Origin: Oscillospiraceae bacterium
GTDB taxonomy: Bacteria > Bacillota > Clostridia > Saccharofermentanales > Saccharofermentanaceae
Direction of reading: 5' to 3'
NCBI GenBank assembly: GCA_902764825.1
Contig: CACWXL010000003.1
Span: forward strand, 1-64,000
DNA length: 64,000 bases
Positions within the stretch are counted from its first letter, which is position 1. Every line of letters begins with the position of its first letter. Positions 17,113-25,457 of this stretch are shown piece by piece. Position numbers and translations under genes: made by a program. The notes under the pieces are model-generated. The model searched no databases and had not been told where the DNA came from. It saw only the letters and a program-made list of their open reading frames with translations.

Positions 17113-17666
17113 AATTCGTATCCTTTCTTATCAAGAAACTCCCTCAAGCTCTTCCTCAGCTTATGCATAATTTGCGCTGCCTTATTCTCGTTGACGCCAA
17201 GCAGTTTTGCTATCTCCGACAACGGTTCACACTTGTAGTACCGCCTGAGGAAAACTATCCGGTCCGGCCTGTCAATGGTTTTGAGCCAATTGTTGATGAG
17301 TTCGGTCAGGAGTTTGCAGTTGGCTGTCTCTTCAGCATTGCTTTCTGCCGGAATGCACTCTTCCAGCTCATCCAAAACAACATCTAAGCTATTGCGCCTT
17401 TTTCCTGCGTGATGCGATCTGTATCTTCCAAGCGCCAGATTGCGGATTATCTTCCCCATATACGCTTTCAAAGACACCGGCACAGTAGGAGGGATAGTAT
17501 TCCACAAAATATTAAGGGTATCATTCACACACTCCTCTGAGTCCTGCGGATTAGTCAAAATGTTATTTGCTATGCTGTAACAGTATTGTCCGTACTTATC
17601 CTGAGCAGCTCGTAGTGCATCTTCGTTCCGCTCCAGAAAGTGTGTGATTATTCTTCTGTCTTCCAC
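17109..17666 (-). CDS. ECF-type RNA polymerase sigma factor
   Basis: A 185-residue sigma-70 family protein. Region 2 spans about 15-85 (ALRAAQDKYGQYCYSIANNI, then AYMGKIIRNLALGRYR), and region 4 spans about 115-178 with the helix-turn-helix LSEIAKLLGVNENKAAQIMH. I chose the GTG at 17666, which lies six bases after AAAGGAG, over a TTG six codons upstream. It should direct RNA polymerase to a small stress or envelope regulon and be held by the membrane anti-sigma encoded next. Confidence 0.88.
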   Translation of the reverse strand: MEDRRIITHFLERNEDALRAAQDKYGQYCYSIANNILTNPQDSEECVNDTLNILWNTIPPTVPVSLKAYMGKIIRNLALGRYRSHHAGKRRNSLDVVLDELEECIPAESNAEETANCKLLTELINNWLKTIDRPDRIVFLRRYYKCEPLSEIAKLLGVNENKAAQIMHKLRKSLREFLDKKGYEL

Positions 17667-17815
17667 GATTATCTCCTTTCGCAAATTGAAGCTTCTACTT
17701 ATACAGATGCTTTTTTTGCGAAGATATTTATGTGTTTGCGAAAAAATATCCTATTAATTCGAATCCCGTTTAATTATATATAATCAACGAGGTTTCTTGT
17801 GCTTTTTTACCGGCG

Positions 17816-17847
17816 AAAAAAAGCGGGACCGCAACCGATCCCGCTTT
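17816..17847 (-). terminator. Terminator of the LRR lipoprotein gene
   Basis: Read on the minus strand, AAGCGGGATCGG pairs with CCGCAACC-side bases and TCCCGCTT, and a run of seven T follows. It lies just after the LRR gene stop. Confidence 0.85.
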
Positions 17848-17851
17848 CACA

Positions 17852-19117
17852 TCATTTAATAAATTCAGTTTTCTCATCAAAGTTGATCGCTGCCTTGCCA
17901 TCTTTGTCACGGCATACGAGGTAACCTTCCTTGGACACTTGAAAGCCGTTTGTGTTTAGGAGATCGATCAGTTTGGGGCACATGCTGATATCAACGGATG
18001 TCAGGTCGTTTTTATAGCAATCGAGCCCGCTTAAATTCGTGCACCCGGTAAGATCAAGAGAAGAAAGCTTGTTTTCCATGCAGATAAGATTATGTAAATT
18101 GCTGCAGCCTGTGACGTTCACGCGTGTGAGATCACAATCCCAGCACGATACCGATTCGATATCGGGACAACAGGTGACATCGAGTTCATTCAAAGGATTG
18201 CCGCCGCACATGAGATCCTTCAGCTTGGGGGTGGAACTGAGATCCAGTGACGTCAGACCGCACTCGACGCAAATGAGTTTTGTCAGTTCAGGACAGGGAC
18301 TTAAGTCAAGCTCAGTGAATTTGTTATTGGCGCACCATAATTCCGTAAGCTTAGGAAAAGCGCTTAGATCCAACGAAGTCAGATTATAGTTCTTATAGCA
18401 CCAGAATGTTTCGATGTTCCCGCAGCCGCTGCAATTGAGATCAGCCAGAGCATTTTCTGAGCAATCGAAGTCCTTTAGCTTGGGGCAGTTGCTGACATTT
18501 AGTGTGCTGAGGACCTTATTAGTGGTGCAATTAAGTTTGGTAAGCTCCGGGAAATCGCGAAAATCCAATTCCGTCAAATAATCATTGGTCTCAAAACTGA
18601 TATAATCAAGTCCCTTATAACTGTTGAGATCTATGCCTTTCAGCTTCGAGCTGCAAAGTGTGAATTTCTTAAGCGGAGCGCCTTCCGGCAGTACCAGTTC
18701 CTGAAGATCATTGCTGTCGATATAGATAGTCTCGAGCTTGGTATTAGCGCTGAGATCTATACGGGCCGAACCCCATGCGCCATCGATTCTAAGATTCCTG
18801 AGATTAGTAAAATGTTTGAATTCATACTGCATGTTCTCACCATCTTTGATAGTAATAGTCTCAAGGTTTGTAAATGCTTCTAATCCCGTTAGATCTTTCG
18901 GCATATAAAGAACAATAGAAGTCGCGCTTTCGATCTCTGACTGGCTTAATTTATTATCGCCATCAAGATCTGCTCTTTTGGCGGCACTTAATAAGGAATA
19001 ATCAGGAAATGTCTTGTCATCGATTTTTACATATTTCTCTTTTTCCTTGCAGCCTGCCAATGCAAACGATGTAAGCAAAGCAGCTGACAACATTATTACT
19101 GTTCCAATCCTCTTCAT
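17852..19117 (-). CDS. Leucine-rich-repeat lipoprotein with EF-hand loop
   Basis: A 421-residue secreted lipoprotein. The signal peptide ends in lipobox LAGC (Cys23). Residues 50-61 read DLDGDNKLSQSE, a canonical EF-hand/dockerin-type calcium loop. From about residue 75 to the end there are roughly fifteen repeats of 20-23 residues with the pattern LTSLDLS-x-CPKLT-L-C-x-N, unusually rich in Cys and Asn. The family is used for surface binding of proteins or glycans. The ATG at 19117 follows GAGGTGAGG; an in-frame TTG five codons earlier was rejected. It overlaps none of its neighbours, and the Nudix gene stop lies just upstream, so co-transcription is likely. Confidence 0.85.
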   Translation of the reverse strand: MKRIGTVIMLSAALLTSFALAGCKEKEKYVKIDDKTFPDYSLLSAAKRADLDGDNKLSQSEIESATSIVLYMPKDLTGLEAFTNLETITIKDGENMQYEFKHFTNLRNLRIDGAWGSARIDLSANTKLETIYIDSNDLQELVLPEGAPLKKFTLCSSKLKGIDLNSYKGLDYISFETNDYLTELDFRDFPELTKLNCTTNKVLSTLNVSNCPKLKDFDCSENALADLNCSGCGNIETFWCYKNYNLTSLDLSAFPKLTELWCANNKFTELDLSPCPELTKLICVECGLTSLDLSSTPKLKDLMCGGNPLNELDVTCCPDIESVSCWDCDLTRVNVTGCSNLHNLICMENKLSSLDLTGCTNLSGLDCYKNDLTSVDISMCPKLIDLLNTNGFQVSKEGYLVCRDKDGKAAINFDEKTEFIK

Positions 19118-19121
19118 ATCC

Positions 19122-19883
19122 TCACCTCTCAATATACTTATAAAGCCTTGCAGGCTTTCCTTTTGAGGTGATCGTCTTATTGAGCTCGACGACTTTGCCG
19201 GTCGCTACATATTCACGAAGGAACGTCTTGCGGAAGTTCGGGAGGTCCAGAGTGCGGTTCTTGATCGTCTCGTGGATCCGTTTAAGCTCCGAGATGGTGA
19301 ACTCGTTCCTGTCTTTTAAGAGGTTAAAGGCATCATCTTCGTAATCTATCCTATTCCTCAAACGGGTGATGGCCATCTTAATGATCTCGGCGTGATCGAA
19401 CGCGAGATCGCTCTCGAAAATCACCTTATTCTCATTTGTGAAGATGATGCCGTTAACGTCATATTTAATAGAGAAAAGTTTTGCTTCCTTGGCGTCATCA
19501 CCGGCCCTGATGTTGAGTTTATGCTTCGGAACAAGTGCAGTGTAGGCAACTGAAAGTACTGTCGTTCTCGGATCTCTTCCAAGGTCTCCGAAAGTATAGA
19601 GCTGCTTGAGATAGACATTGTCAATGTTCGTCTCAGTCTTAAGTTCTCTTGCTGCAGCTTCGTCGATAGACTCTTTGCCTGCCTCAAGGAATCCGCCCGG
19701 GATTGCCCAGTGGTCCTTGTAAGGGAACCCTCCGCGCTTGATCAGAAGGATGTTAAGTTCATCGGAGTCGTCCAATGTGAAGATAACGATATCCGCAGTA
19801 ACAGACGGGCGTTCGAACTTGGTAACGTCGTATTGCTCAAGGAATTCCTTCTCTTCTTTGGATATGCGGTTGTTCTTTCTCAT
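19122..19883 (-). CDS. Nudix-winged-helix transcriptional regulator (NrtR-like)
   Basis: A 253-residue protein with an N-terminal Nudix domain (box at about 63-87) and a C-terminal winged helix at about 165-253 (FTISELKRIHETIKNRTLDLP). The Nudix box is damaged: the expected REL-EE-G core reads RELKTETNI, so one catalytic Glu and the Gly are replaced. In NrtR-type regulators such Nudix domains sense a nucleotide such as ADP-ribose without cleaving it. The ATG lies behind GGAGGAGA. Twin palindromes overlap its promoter, so autoregulation is likely. The effector is unknown. A fragment of a second copy lies at 22571-22678. Confidence 0.82.
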   Translation of the reverse strand: MRKNNRISKEEKEFLEQYDVTKFERPSVTADIVIFTLDDSDELNILLIKRGGFPYKDHWAIPGGFLEAGKESIDEAAARELKTETNIDNVYLKQLYTFGDLGRDPRTTVLSVAYTALVPKHKLNIRAGDDAKEAKLFSIKYDVNGIIFTNENKVIFESDLAFDHAEIIKMAITRLRNRIDYEDDAFNLLKDRNEFTISELKRIHETIKNRTLDLPNFRKTFLREYVATGKVVELNKTITSKGKPARLYKYIER

Positions 19884-19896
19884 GTTCTCCTCCGTT

Positions 19897-19939
19897 AATG
19901 GTAACTTGTACCATTTGTATTATGGTACTCAATACCGTA
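19897..19939 (-). promoter_or_regulatory. Twin operators of the Nudix regulator
   Basis: Two palindromes of the same design. AATGGTA-n5-TACCATT at 19897-19915 is perfect. TATGGTA-n5-TACCGTA at 19921-19939 has one mismatch. They repeat at 24 bases. The second covers the spacer and -10 box of the promoter for the regulator gene, and the first covers the start of its message. The shared core GGTA-n5-TACC is the candidate recognition site. Confidence 0.78.
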
Positions 19940-19947
19940 ATCGTCAA
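19919..19947 (-). promoter_or_regulatory. Promoter of the Nudix regulator gene
   Basis: On the minus strand TTGACG (19947-19942) and CATAAT (19924-19919) are 17 bases apart. The message would start about 28 bases before the ATG. The same promoter may also serve the LRR lipoprotein gene downstream. Confidence 0.75.
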
Positions 19948-20051
19948 GAGGGAGATTGTTAACAAACTGCAACATCTATCCTCGGAAATCTGTATTTATA
20001 GTATCCTGATACAAATGGAACGGGTTAAGATCAAGAAAGAGGTAAGCGTCC

Positions 20052-20876
20052 ATGGGTAAGAAGATGGCGTGTATTGCGGTGGTTTTGGCTTTGCTGGTAT
20101 CTGTTTTCGGATGCTCGAAAAAAGCGATGGAACTTGACCCGCAACTGGAAGCCAACCTCAAAGGCATAGTAAAAATGGGCGTCTGCAACGAAGTCTATAC
20201 AAAATACGGACTTGAGCCCGGCGTATCTGTCGACAAGATCGATGCCCGCGATGCTTCGGTTAAAGATTATTACAAGCTTTTGTTTACAGCCACAGGTTCT
20301 TATACGGTCGTCGCCGATAAGGGTGAGTTATACACCGGCACTTTTACGATCGACGGTCACTGGGAAGCTCACGGCGGCGGGACAGGCGAATGCAAGCTCA
20401 CCGCTCCAAAGAACGGTTTAAAGACGCTGCCGGAAAACCCGGTTGTCATGGAGACAGAAGCGGCAACGGACACGACCACCACAACTGAACCGACTGAGAC
20501 TACAATCTATCAGCCGCTTTTGGATTATATCAGTGCGAACACATCTTCAATGGGCAGGCTGTTAGGAAAGGTATACGAGAGCGATGTCAATCAGGACGGC
20601 AATCCGGATCTGTGCGTTACCGTTATATATGGCAGCGGAATAATTTCGAGCGCCATCGTGGTCTATGACGTTAAGAACGATAAGGGATACATCCTGGATG
20701 AGCGCATGACCTACGATTATGAGATCTTAGGCGCTTCAGAAAATGTTGTAGCCGTCTGCAGAACTCCCTATGGCAAAGACGCGAAAACATACGGTACTTT
20801 AGCAATTGAAGGTGATGCCCTCATCTTTGTTGAGAAAGAAGAAACAGGCGCGAATGTTTCTTCGAAAGACGGGTAA
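20052..20876 (+). CDS. Secreted lipoprotein of unknown function
   Basis: A 274-residue lipoprotein. The signal peptide ends at VFGC (Cys21). An unassigned first domain (about 25-135) is followed by a Thr-rich linker (TDTTTTTEPTETT, about 139-151) and a second domain from about 155. That domain contains SDVNQDGNPDL near 177-187, a DxNxDGxxD calcium-loop motif as in VCBS/FG-GAP repeats. The ATG follows AAAGAGG at a longish distance. It is divergent from the Nudix regulator and convergent with the transglutaminase gene, with no terminator visible between the latter two. No specific function can be given. Confidence 0.75.
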   Translation: MGKKMACIAVVLALLVSVFGCSKKAMELDPQLEANLKGIVKMGVCNEVYTKYGLEPGVSVDKIDARDASVKDYYKLLFTATGSYTVVADKGELYTGTFTIDGHWEAHGGGTGECKLTAPKNGLKTLPENPVVMETEAATDTTTTTEPTETTIYQPLLDYISANTSSMGRLLGKVYESDVNQDGNPDLCVTVIYGSGIISSAIVVYDVKNDKGYILDERMTYDYEILGASENVVAVCRTPYGKDAKTYGTLAIEGDALIFVEKEETGANVSSKDG

Positions 20877-20898
20877 GACTTCCGTTTGAATGAGACAG

Positions 20899-21981
20899 TT
20901 ATAGACTATCCAGTGGTATCTCCACGATCAGATCGCCCGTGCATTCGTAGGAATCGTAGCAGCAGAGTTTGTGATTCTCCCGGTCGATCTTGTATGACGT
21001 GATGGTCCATAAGGGCTCGAAACGCTTATCTTCAAGCTTTAAGTCCTTGTACCAGATATCGTTGGTGTCGCCGAAGTTATTATACTGCATGTCCCAGTCG
21101 CCCTCGATCTCGCGCTGCTTATCGTCCATGCCGAAATACCTTAGCGTGGCGCTCTCGTTGAGCTGGAAAGTAAGATCGCAGTGATAGTACTTGCCGTCAA
21201 TCTTTACGACGGTCCATTCGTGAGATGCGGAAACGTCTTTTGTAAGGCCGCCGCAAGTGATCGCGTCAACGCCAACCTGCATGAGCAGATAAGCATAAGC
21301 TCCGGCGATCTCCTGGCAGATGCCTGTATCGGTCATGAGCGCGCGGTAAGGGGAGAGGCTTACGCTGGCAGGGTCAGCATCGGCAGAGTCTGCAGCTGCT
21401 TCATCGTAGGTGAGCCTTTTGCCCTCTGACTGGTAGAGGGCGAGCGTCATCTCGAAGGGTGTATCGCCTTCATGACATGCACTTTCTATAAGCGATTCGA
21501 TCCTTGCCTTGAATTCATCGACCTTCTTGAGGTACTCGTCTTTGGGAAGGCCGTAGCTTAGCTTGTATTCACCGTTTCCGGCAGATGTTATATCTTCATC
21601 CATTGAGTAGCAGTAACGGAATGCGATGGGAAGATAGATCCTGGAGAGGTCGCGGAATTTGGGAAGCCATTCCTTCTTGTCGCACTTTACGGTCTCCGCA
21701 CCTGAGAGGACCGCATCACAGTACCTGTAGAAGTTCTCCTCAAAGTCCTTGCCGTATTTATCGACATAGATCTGTGACAGGCAGTGCGGATTAAAGGTGT
21801 GGTCCATATGGACCGGTTCCACAGTTGAACCCTCAGTTATTGCAGTCTCCGCAGATGAGGATCCGGCGGAAGAGGTTGCTGAAGTAGTGCTTGTCTCAGA
21901 AGGTTTTGTTGTCATCCCGCAAGATGAGAGAATGATAAGGACGGACAGCATAACTGCTGTAATCGGGAGTTTTCTATTCAT
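20899..21981 (-). CDS. Transglutaminase-like lipoprotein
   Basis: A 360-residue lipoprotein with signal peptide and lipobox LSSC (Cys21), a Ser/Thr-rich linker to about residue 55, and a transglutaminase-like domain. The papain-like triad is visible: Cys222 in TGICQEIAGAY, His254 in SHEWTVVKI and Asp269 in YHCDLTF. Such domains act as proteases or amidases at the cell surface. I chose the ATG at 21981, which gives a clean signal peptide; the frame extends 17 codons further upstream without a better binding site. Substrate unknown. Confidence 0.82.
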   Translation of the reverse strand: MNRKLPITAVMLSVLIILSSCGMTTKPSETSTTSATSSAGSSSAETAITEGSTVEPVHMDHTFNPHCLSQIYVDKYGKDFEENFYRYCDAVLSGAETVKCDKKEWLPKFRDLSRIYLPIAFRYCYSMDEDITSAGNGEYKLSYGLPKDEYLKKVDEFKARIESLIESACHEGDTPFEMTLALYQSEGKRLTYDEAAADSADADPASVSLSPYRALMTDTGICQEIAGAYAYLLMQVGVDAITCGGLTKDVSASHEWTVVKIDGKYYHCDLTFQLNESATLRYFGMDDKQREIEGDWDMQYNNFGDTNDIWYKDLKLEDKRFEPLWTITSYKIDRENHKLCCYDSYECTGDLIVEIPLDSL

Positions 21982-22136
21982 AAATGGAATCTTTCTTGTT
22001 CTGTTGATCACGGACACAAGTCTATCATTCATGCAGAATTATTTGCGTGATTTTCGAGTTAATTCCATAGATAATGAAGGAACAGATGCAGAAGATAAAG
22101 TAGAATAGGCATATAACAGATGATCGGCGGGGAAAT

Positions 22137-22589
22137 ATGGGCAAGGTTCTTTATATCGGATTTAAAGGGAAGAATAACGCTTCAGGAAGACTGGCGGAAT
22201 CATTATCGCCGGATCACTTGCTGCTGACTAATTCTTTTGAAGGACTTAAGAAAGATATAGACTCGATCGGCCAAGAATACGACTGTGCCGTTATGTTCGG
22301 TGTGGATAAGAACTTGGTTTCCACGGTGAGGATAGAGTTGTCTGCAGTAAAGGGTGATAAGAAGTATTATTCAAAGCTTAACGCAGATAAATTTGCTTCA
22401 TCTTTAGATGCTGCCGGTATCAAGACAGTGATATCAGATGATCCCAAGACCTGTCTTTGCAATGAAGCTTATTGGAATGCATTATCAAGATTTGAGGGGA
22501 GAGCCATATTTATCCACATTCCTACGATCAGGAATGCCGATGAGGCTTTTCTCAGTAAGATGAGGCTGGATTACTCCATATACTTGTAG
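22137..22589 (+). CDS. Short pyroglutamyl-peptidase-like protein
   Basis: A 150-residue protein that resembles pyrrolidone-carboxylate peptidase (C15 family). It has a CNEAYWNAL stretch with Cys108, FIHIP with His127, and Glu67 in VRIELSAVKG as a possible third residue. True members have about 200-215 residues and a longer Cys-His distance (24 against 19 here), so this is a trimmed version that may still remove N-terminal pyroglutamate or may have changed role. The ATG follows GGCGGGGA. Its last codons overlap, on the other strand, the remnant of a second Nudix regulator. Confidence 0.58.
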   Translation: MGKVLYIGFKGKNNASGRLAESLSPDHLLLTNSFEGLKKDIDSIGQEYDCAVMFGVDKNLVSTVRIELSAVKGDKKYYSKLNADKFASSLDAAGIKTVISDDPKTCLCNEAYWNALSRFEGRAIFIHIPTIRNADEAFLSKMRLDYSIYL

Positions 22590-22678
22590 AGCTTTGCGGG
22601 TTTTCCCTTTGAAGTAAAGGTTATATTTAATTCTGTCACCTTACTTGTTGCAACATAATCCCCAGCAGGATCACTATC
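22571..22678 (-). pseudogene. C-terminal remnant of a second Nudix-winged-helix regulator
   Basis: Read on the minus strand, 35 codons and a TAA stop encode a segment closely matching the end of the regulator at 19122-19883: DYVATSKVTELNITFTSKGK here against EYVATGKVVELNKTITSKGK there, then PAKLYKYME against PARLYKYIER. A TGA in frame just upstream and the lack of any Nudix domain show it is a fragment. It suggests a duplicated or imported copy that has been almost deleted. Confidence 0.8.
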
Positions 22679-22794
22679 ACATCAGGCAAAGACGGAGTAG
22701 ATGTCTTAAGCAGACGATCGAAGTATGGTAATCTGAAGGGGAAGTGACATATACAGCCGGCAGGTGATGTAAAAGGCTAAAGGAGAGCTGCTTT

Positions 22795-23694
22795 ATGGAA
22801 AACACTAACAATAATGAAGGCAAAGTGTTCGAACAGGATCTTGAGCAGAAAAGTGCTTCGACGGGTGCGGTTTTCATTATTCATCTGCTCATGGAAGAGC
22901 CTTGCCCAATGCCTGACAAGGATCTTGTGTTAAGTGCTATGAATAAGCATTTAGGTGATATCGACTGCTACTCTTATGATGATTCGAGCGCGGGTTTTGT
23001 TGCCAAGAGATACAGCGTTCATTATGAGAAAGATAATAAGGACGTGCCTCCTTTTCTCATGTTCTCGGCAGCAACAGAGGTCACTAAGCCGGTGATGGAT
23101 GAGATGGAAATGTCACAGACATGGGATTGCCCTGAAGCCGATGAGCTCTTAAGTATCTGCAAGTATCAGGTATTTGCGAGTGACATGCTGGCGGCAGGTC
23201 TCCATTATCAGGAACGTGCTGAACTGATCGTTGACTATGTGGATGCGTTACTGGAAATATTCCCGTCGTGCAAGGCTGTTGTTTTCGAGACATCGAAAAA
23301 GATGTACACCAGAGAAGCGCTGTTCAACTGCAATGTTCCTAAAGAAGACAAGTTCATTTACTATGCGGTAAATGTCAGATTCTTTAATATCCAGGGCACT
23401 GATGACATGATCGTCGATACGGTCGGAATGGGCACATTGTTCATGCCTGATCTGCAGTATCATTTCCACGGAATGGATCCCAACTGGGTTGTAAATCACG
23501 CATATAATGTTCTGTCTTACATGTTCGCCCGCGAGAATCCGATAAAGAGCGGCGATCACATTGATGGCATAAAAGATGGCAAGATGAGCCGGGACGTCCA
23601 GTGGAATGTAAGATATGAGGGATCGCTGATCCAGCCGATGCGCGAAGTCATTGATTTCAACATGAACGAGTATGCGTCCGGCACCAGAGGATAA
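22795..23694 (+). CDS. DUF4261 domain-containing protein
   Basis: A 299-residue soluble protein. From about residue 80 it fits the DUF4261 pattern: FLMFSAATEV near 82-91, a W/C-rich turn, then CKYQVFASDM and a YQERAELIVDYVDALLEIFP stretch, with further conserved aromatic segments to the end. The molecular function of the family is not known to me. The ATG follows AAAGGAGAG. The acetyltransferase gene starts 18 bases after its stop, so the two are probably one transcript. The assignment is from remembered pattern. Confidence 0.65.
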   Translation: MENTNNNEGKVFEQDLEQKSASTGAVFIIHLLMEEPCPMPDKDLVLSAMNKHLGDIDCYSYDDSSAGFVAKRYSVHYEKDNKDVPPFLMFSAATEVTKPVMDEMEMSQTWDCPEADELLSICKYQVFASDMLAAGLHYQERAELIVDYVDALLEIFPSCKAVVFETSKKMYTREALFNCNVPKEDKFIYYAVNVRFFNIQGTDDMIVDTVGMGTLFMPDLQYHFHGMDPNWVVNHAYNVLSYMFARENPIKSGDHIDGIKDGKMSRDVQWNVRYEGSLIQPMREVIDFNMNEYASGTRG

Positions 23695-23712
23695 CACATA
23701 AGGTTTTATCAA

Positions 23713-24480
23713 ATGACGAATAAAGATGTTCTTAAGATAGCCATAGAGCAGTCTGCTGAAGACATAGGCTGCAAGGCGGAAGACTTTCTCGCAGATGAGA
23801 ACAGGATCGTTCCGCTTAAGCTTGGTGCAAACGCAAAGAAGTACTATAAACTTCCGATCGGATGCAACTTCATCTCGTATGGAAATAATGTTGTTGCAGC
23901 TGCCGTTGATGAGACCTTTGAGATAGTGAAGGAATACATCTCGAAGTTTGAGTTTTATCACTGTTTTGAGACACCGAATATAAGGTGGCTCAACGAGCGT
24001 ATAGAGCCTTTGGGACTGACTGTATGCTTTATGGCTGAATACTATCTGCCTGATCTGAACAGGCTGACTGAACTTCCTTGTGAATATGAGATCCGCATAT
24101 TGGAAAAGGGACAGTTCTATGAACTGTACGTTGCCGAATGGTCTAATGCTCTTTGTGCTGACAGGAAGCCGCTTGATATGCTTGCCGCCGGTGCATATGA
24201 TGACGGAAAGCTTATAGGCCTTGCAGGGTGCTCGGCTGATGCAGAAGAGATGTGGCAGATAGGCGTTGACGTACTGCCTCAATACAGGCGCAAAGGAATT
24301 GCGTCAGCGCTGACATCCAAGCTTGCTCTGGAGATACTGGAGCGCGGCAAGGTTCCGTTCTATTGCACTGCCTGGTCCAATGTAAGGTCGGTGAGAAATG
24401 CGATCAAGAGTGGTCTTATACCCGCCTGGGCAGAGATGACGGTCAAACCGTTGCCGTTAGTGGAAGAAATGAATTCATGA
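23713..24480 (+). CDS. GNAT family N-acetyltransferase
   Basis: A 255-residue protein with a long N-terminal half of unclear role and a C-terminal GNAT fold. The acetyl-CoA loop is QYRRKGIASALTSKLA at about 195-210, followed by YCTAWSNVRSVRNAIKSGL. The substrate is unknown. It directly follows the DUF4261 gene. No terminator is visible before the polysaccharide cluster promoter. Confidence 0.8.
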   Translation: MTNKDVLKIAIEQSAEDIGCKAEDFLADENRIVPLKLGANAKKYYKLPIGCNFISYGNNVVAAAVDETFEIVKEYISKFEFYHCFETPNIRWLNERIEPLGLTVCFMAEYYLPDLNRLTELPCEYEIRILEKGQFYELYVAEWSNALCADRKPLDMLAAGAYDDGKLIGLAGCSADAEEMWQIGVDVLPQYRRKGIASALTSKLALEILERGKVPFYCTAWSNVRSVRNAIKSGLIPAWAEMTVKPLPLVEEMNS

Positions 24481-24523
24481 TCTATTTGTTGCCTTATATT
24501 TAACCTGAATTTGACCATATAAA

Positions 24524-24532
24524 TGATATAAT
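24524..24532 (+). promoter_or_regulatory. Extended -10 promoter of the polysaccharide cluster
   Basis: TGATATAAT is a perfect extended -10 element (TG-n-TATAAT). No good -35 box lies at 16-18 bases, as is common for this promoter class. The 13 bases AAATGATATAATG recur exactly at 59104-59116 before another gene. Confidence 0.6.
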
Positions 24533-24574
24533 GGCTTCGGCTGCTTAAAAGATAAGCGCGGCCGGAGGGAAGTC

Positions 24575-25378
24575 TTGTCTTTGAAAGAGTTGACCACAGA
24601 GGAACTTAAGAGAACCGAGCTCGATATCTTGAGAGCCATAAGGGACTTTTGCGATGCAAAGGGCCTCAAGTATTTCCTTTGCGGAGGAACTTTGCTCGGA
24701 GCCGTAAGACACAAGGGCTTTATCCCGTGGGATGACGATATCGATATCGGAATGCTCAGAAGCGATTATGAGACTTTCATTAATGAATTTCCCGGTGCGG
24801 GAAGATACAGGGTCATCACATATAAGAACAACAAAGAATACAGAAATCCTTATGCCAAGGTCGTAGATACGGCTACGGTCCTTAAGGAGCAGCTCGTAAG
24901 GAATACTGAAGGCATGGGCGTATTCGTTGATGTTTTCCCTTTTGACGGGCTGGGAGATACGATGGAGGGCGCTCTGGCGATCCTCAATAAGGTTCACCAT
25001 AACGACCATTTCGGCAACTACTGCCAGTTTTTCTTCTATTCTCCGAAGAGCCCGAAGAAGATCGCCAAGAATATCAAGATTGTATACTCCAGACTGACCA
25101 GAAAGATGTATTTTGATGCGATCGGACGCCTGTGCATGAAGCATTCGTTTGAGGATTCGAAGTTTGCAGGTGCCACCATGGGTCAGTACAGGGAGCGTGA
25201 GATCCTCCCAAAAGAGGCTTTTGACGGCGTAACCTGCATCGAATTTGAAGGTGATACGTTCAGCGCTCCGGTAGGCTGGGAAGCTTACCTCAAGAGCCTT
25301 TATCACGACTACATGCAGCTTCCGCCTGAGGAGAAGAGGGTGACTCACCACTCGTTCAAGGCGTATTGGAAAGAATAG
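24575..25378 (+). CDS. LicD family phosphotransferase, first copy
   Basis: A 267-residue nucleotidyltransferase-fold protein of the LicD family, whose members transfer phosphocholine or other phospho-groups onto cell-surface glycans. The core GTLLGAVRHKGFIPWDDDID is at about 38-57, with the metal-binding acid cluster WDDDID. The start is a TTG, six bases after GGAGGG; no ATG is better placed. It is the first gene of the polysaccharide cluster. A second LicD protein lies at 31890-32684. The transferred group is not known. Confidence 0.88.
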   Translation: MSLKELTTEELKRTELDILRAIRDFCDAKGLKYFLCGGTLLGAVRHKGFIPWDDDIDIGMLRSDYETFINEFPGAGRYRVITYKNNKEYRNPYAKVVDTATVLKEQLVRNTEGMGVFVDVFPFDGLGDTMEGALAILNKVHHNDHFGNYCQFFFYSPKSPKKIAKNIKIVYSRLTRKMYFDAIGRLCMKHSFEDSKFAGATMGQYREREILPKEAFDGVTCIEFEGDTFSAPVGWEAYLKSLYHDYMQLPPEEKRVTHHSFKAYWKE

Positions 25379-25457
25379 TAGAACGGGCGTTTTTGTAAAA
25401 TGCCCGTTTTGTTATATAATATTATTTTAAAAATTATAAAGTAAAGGAAGATAAGCT

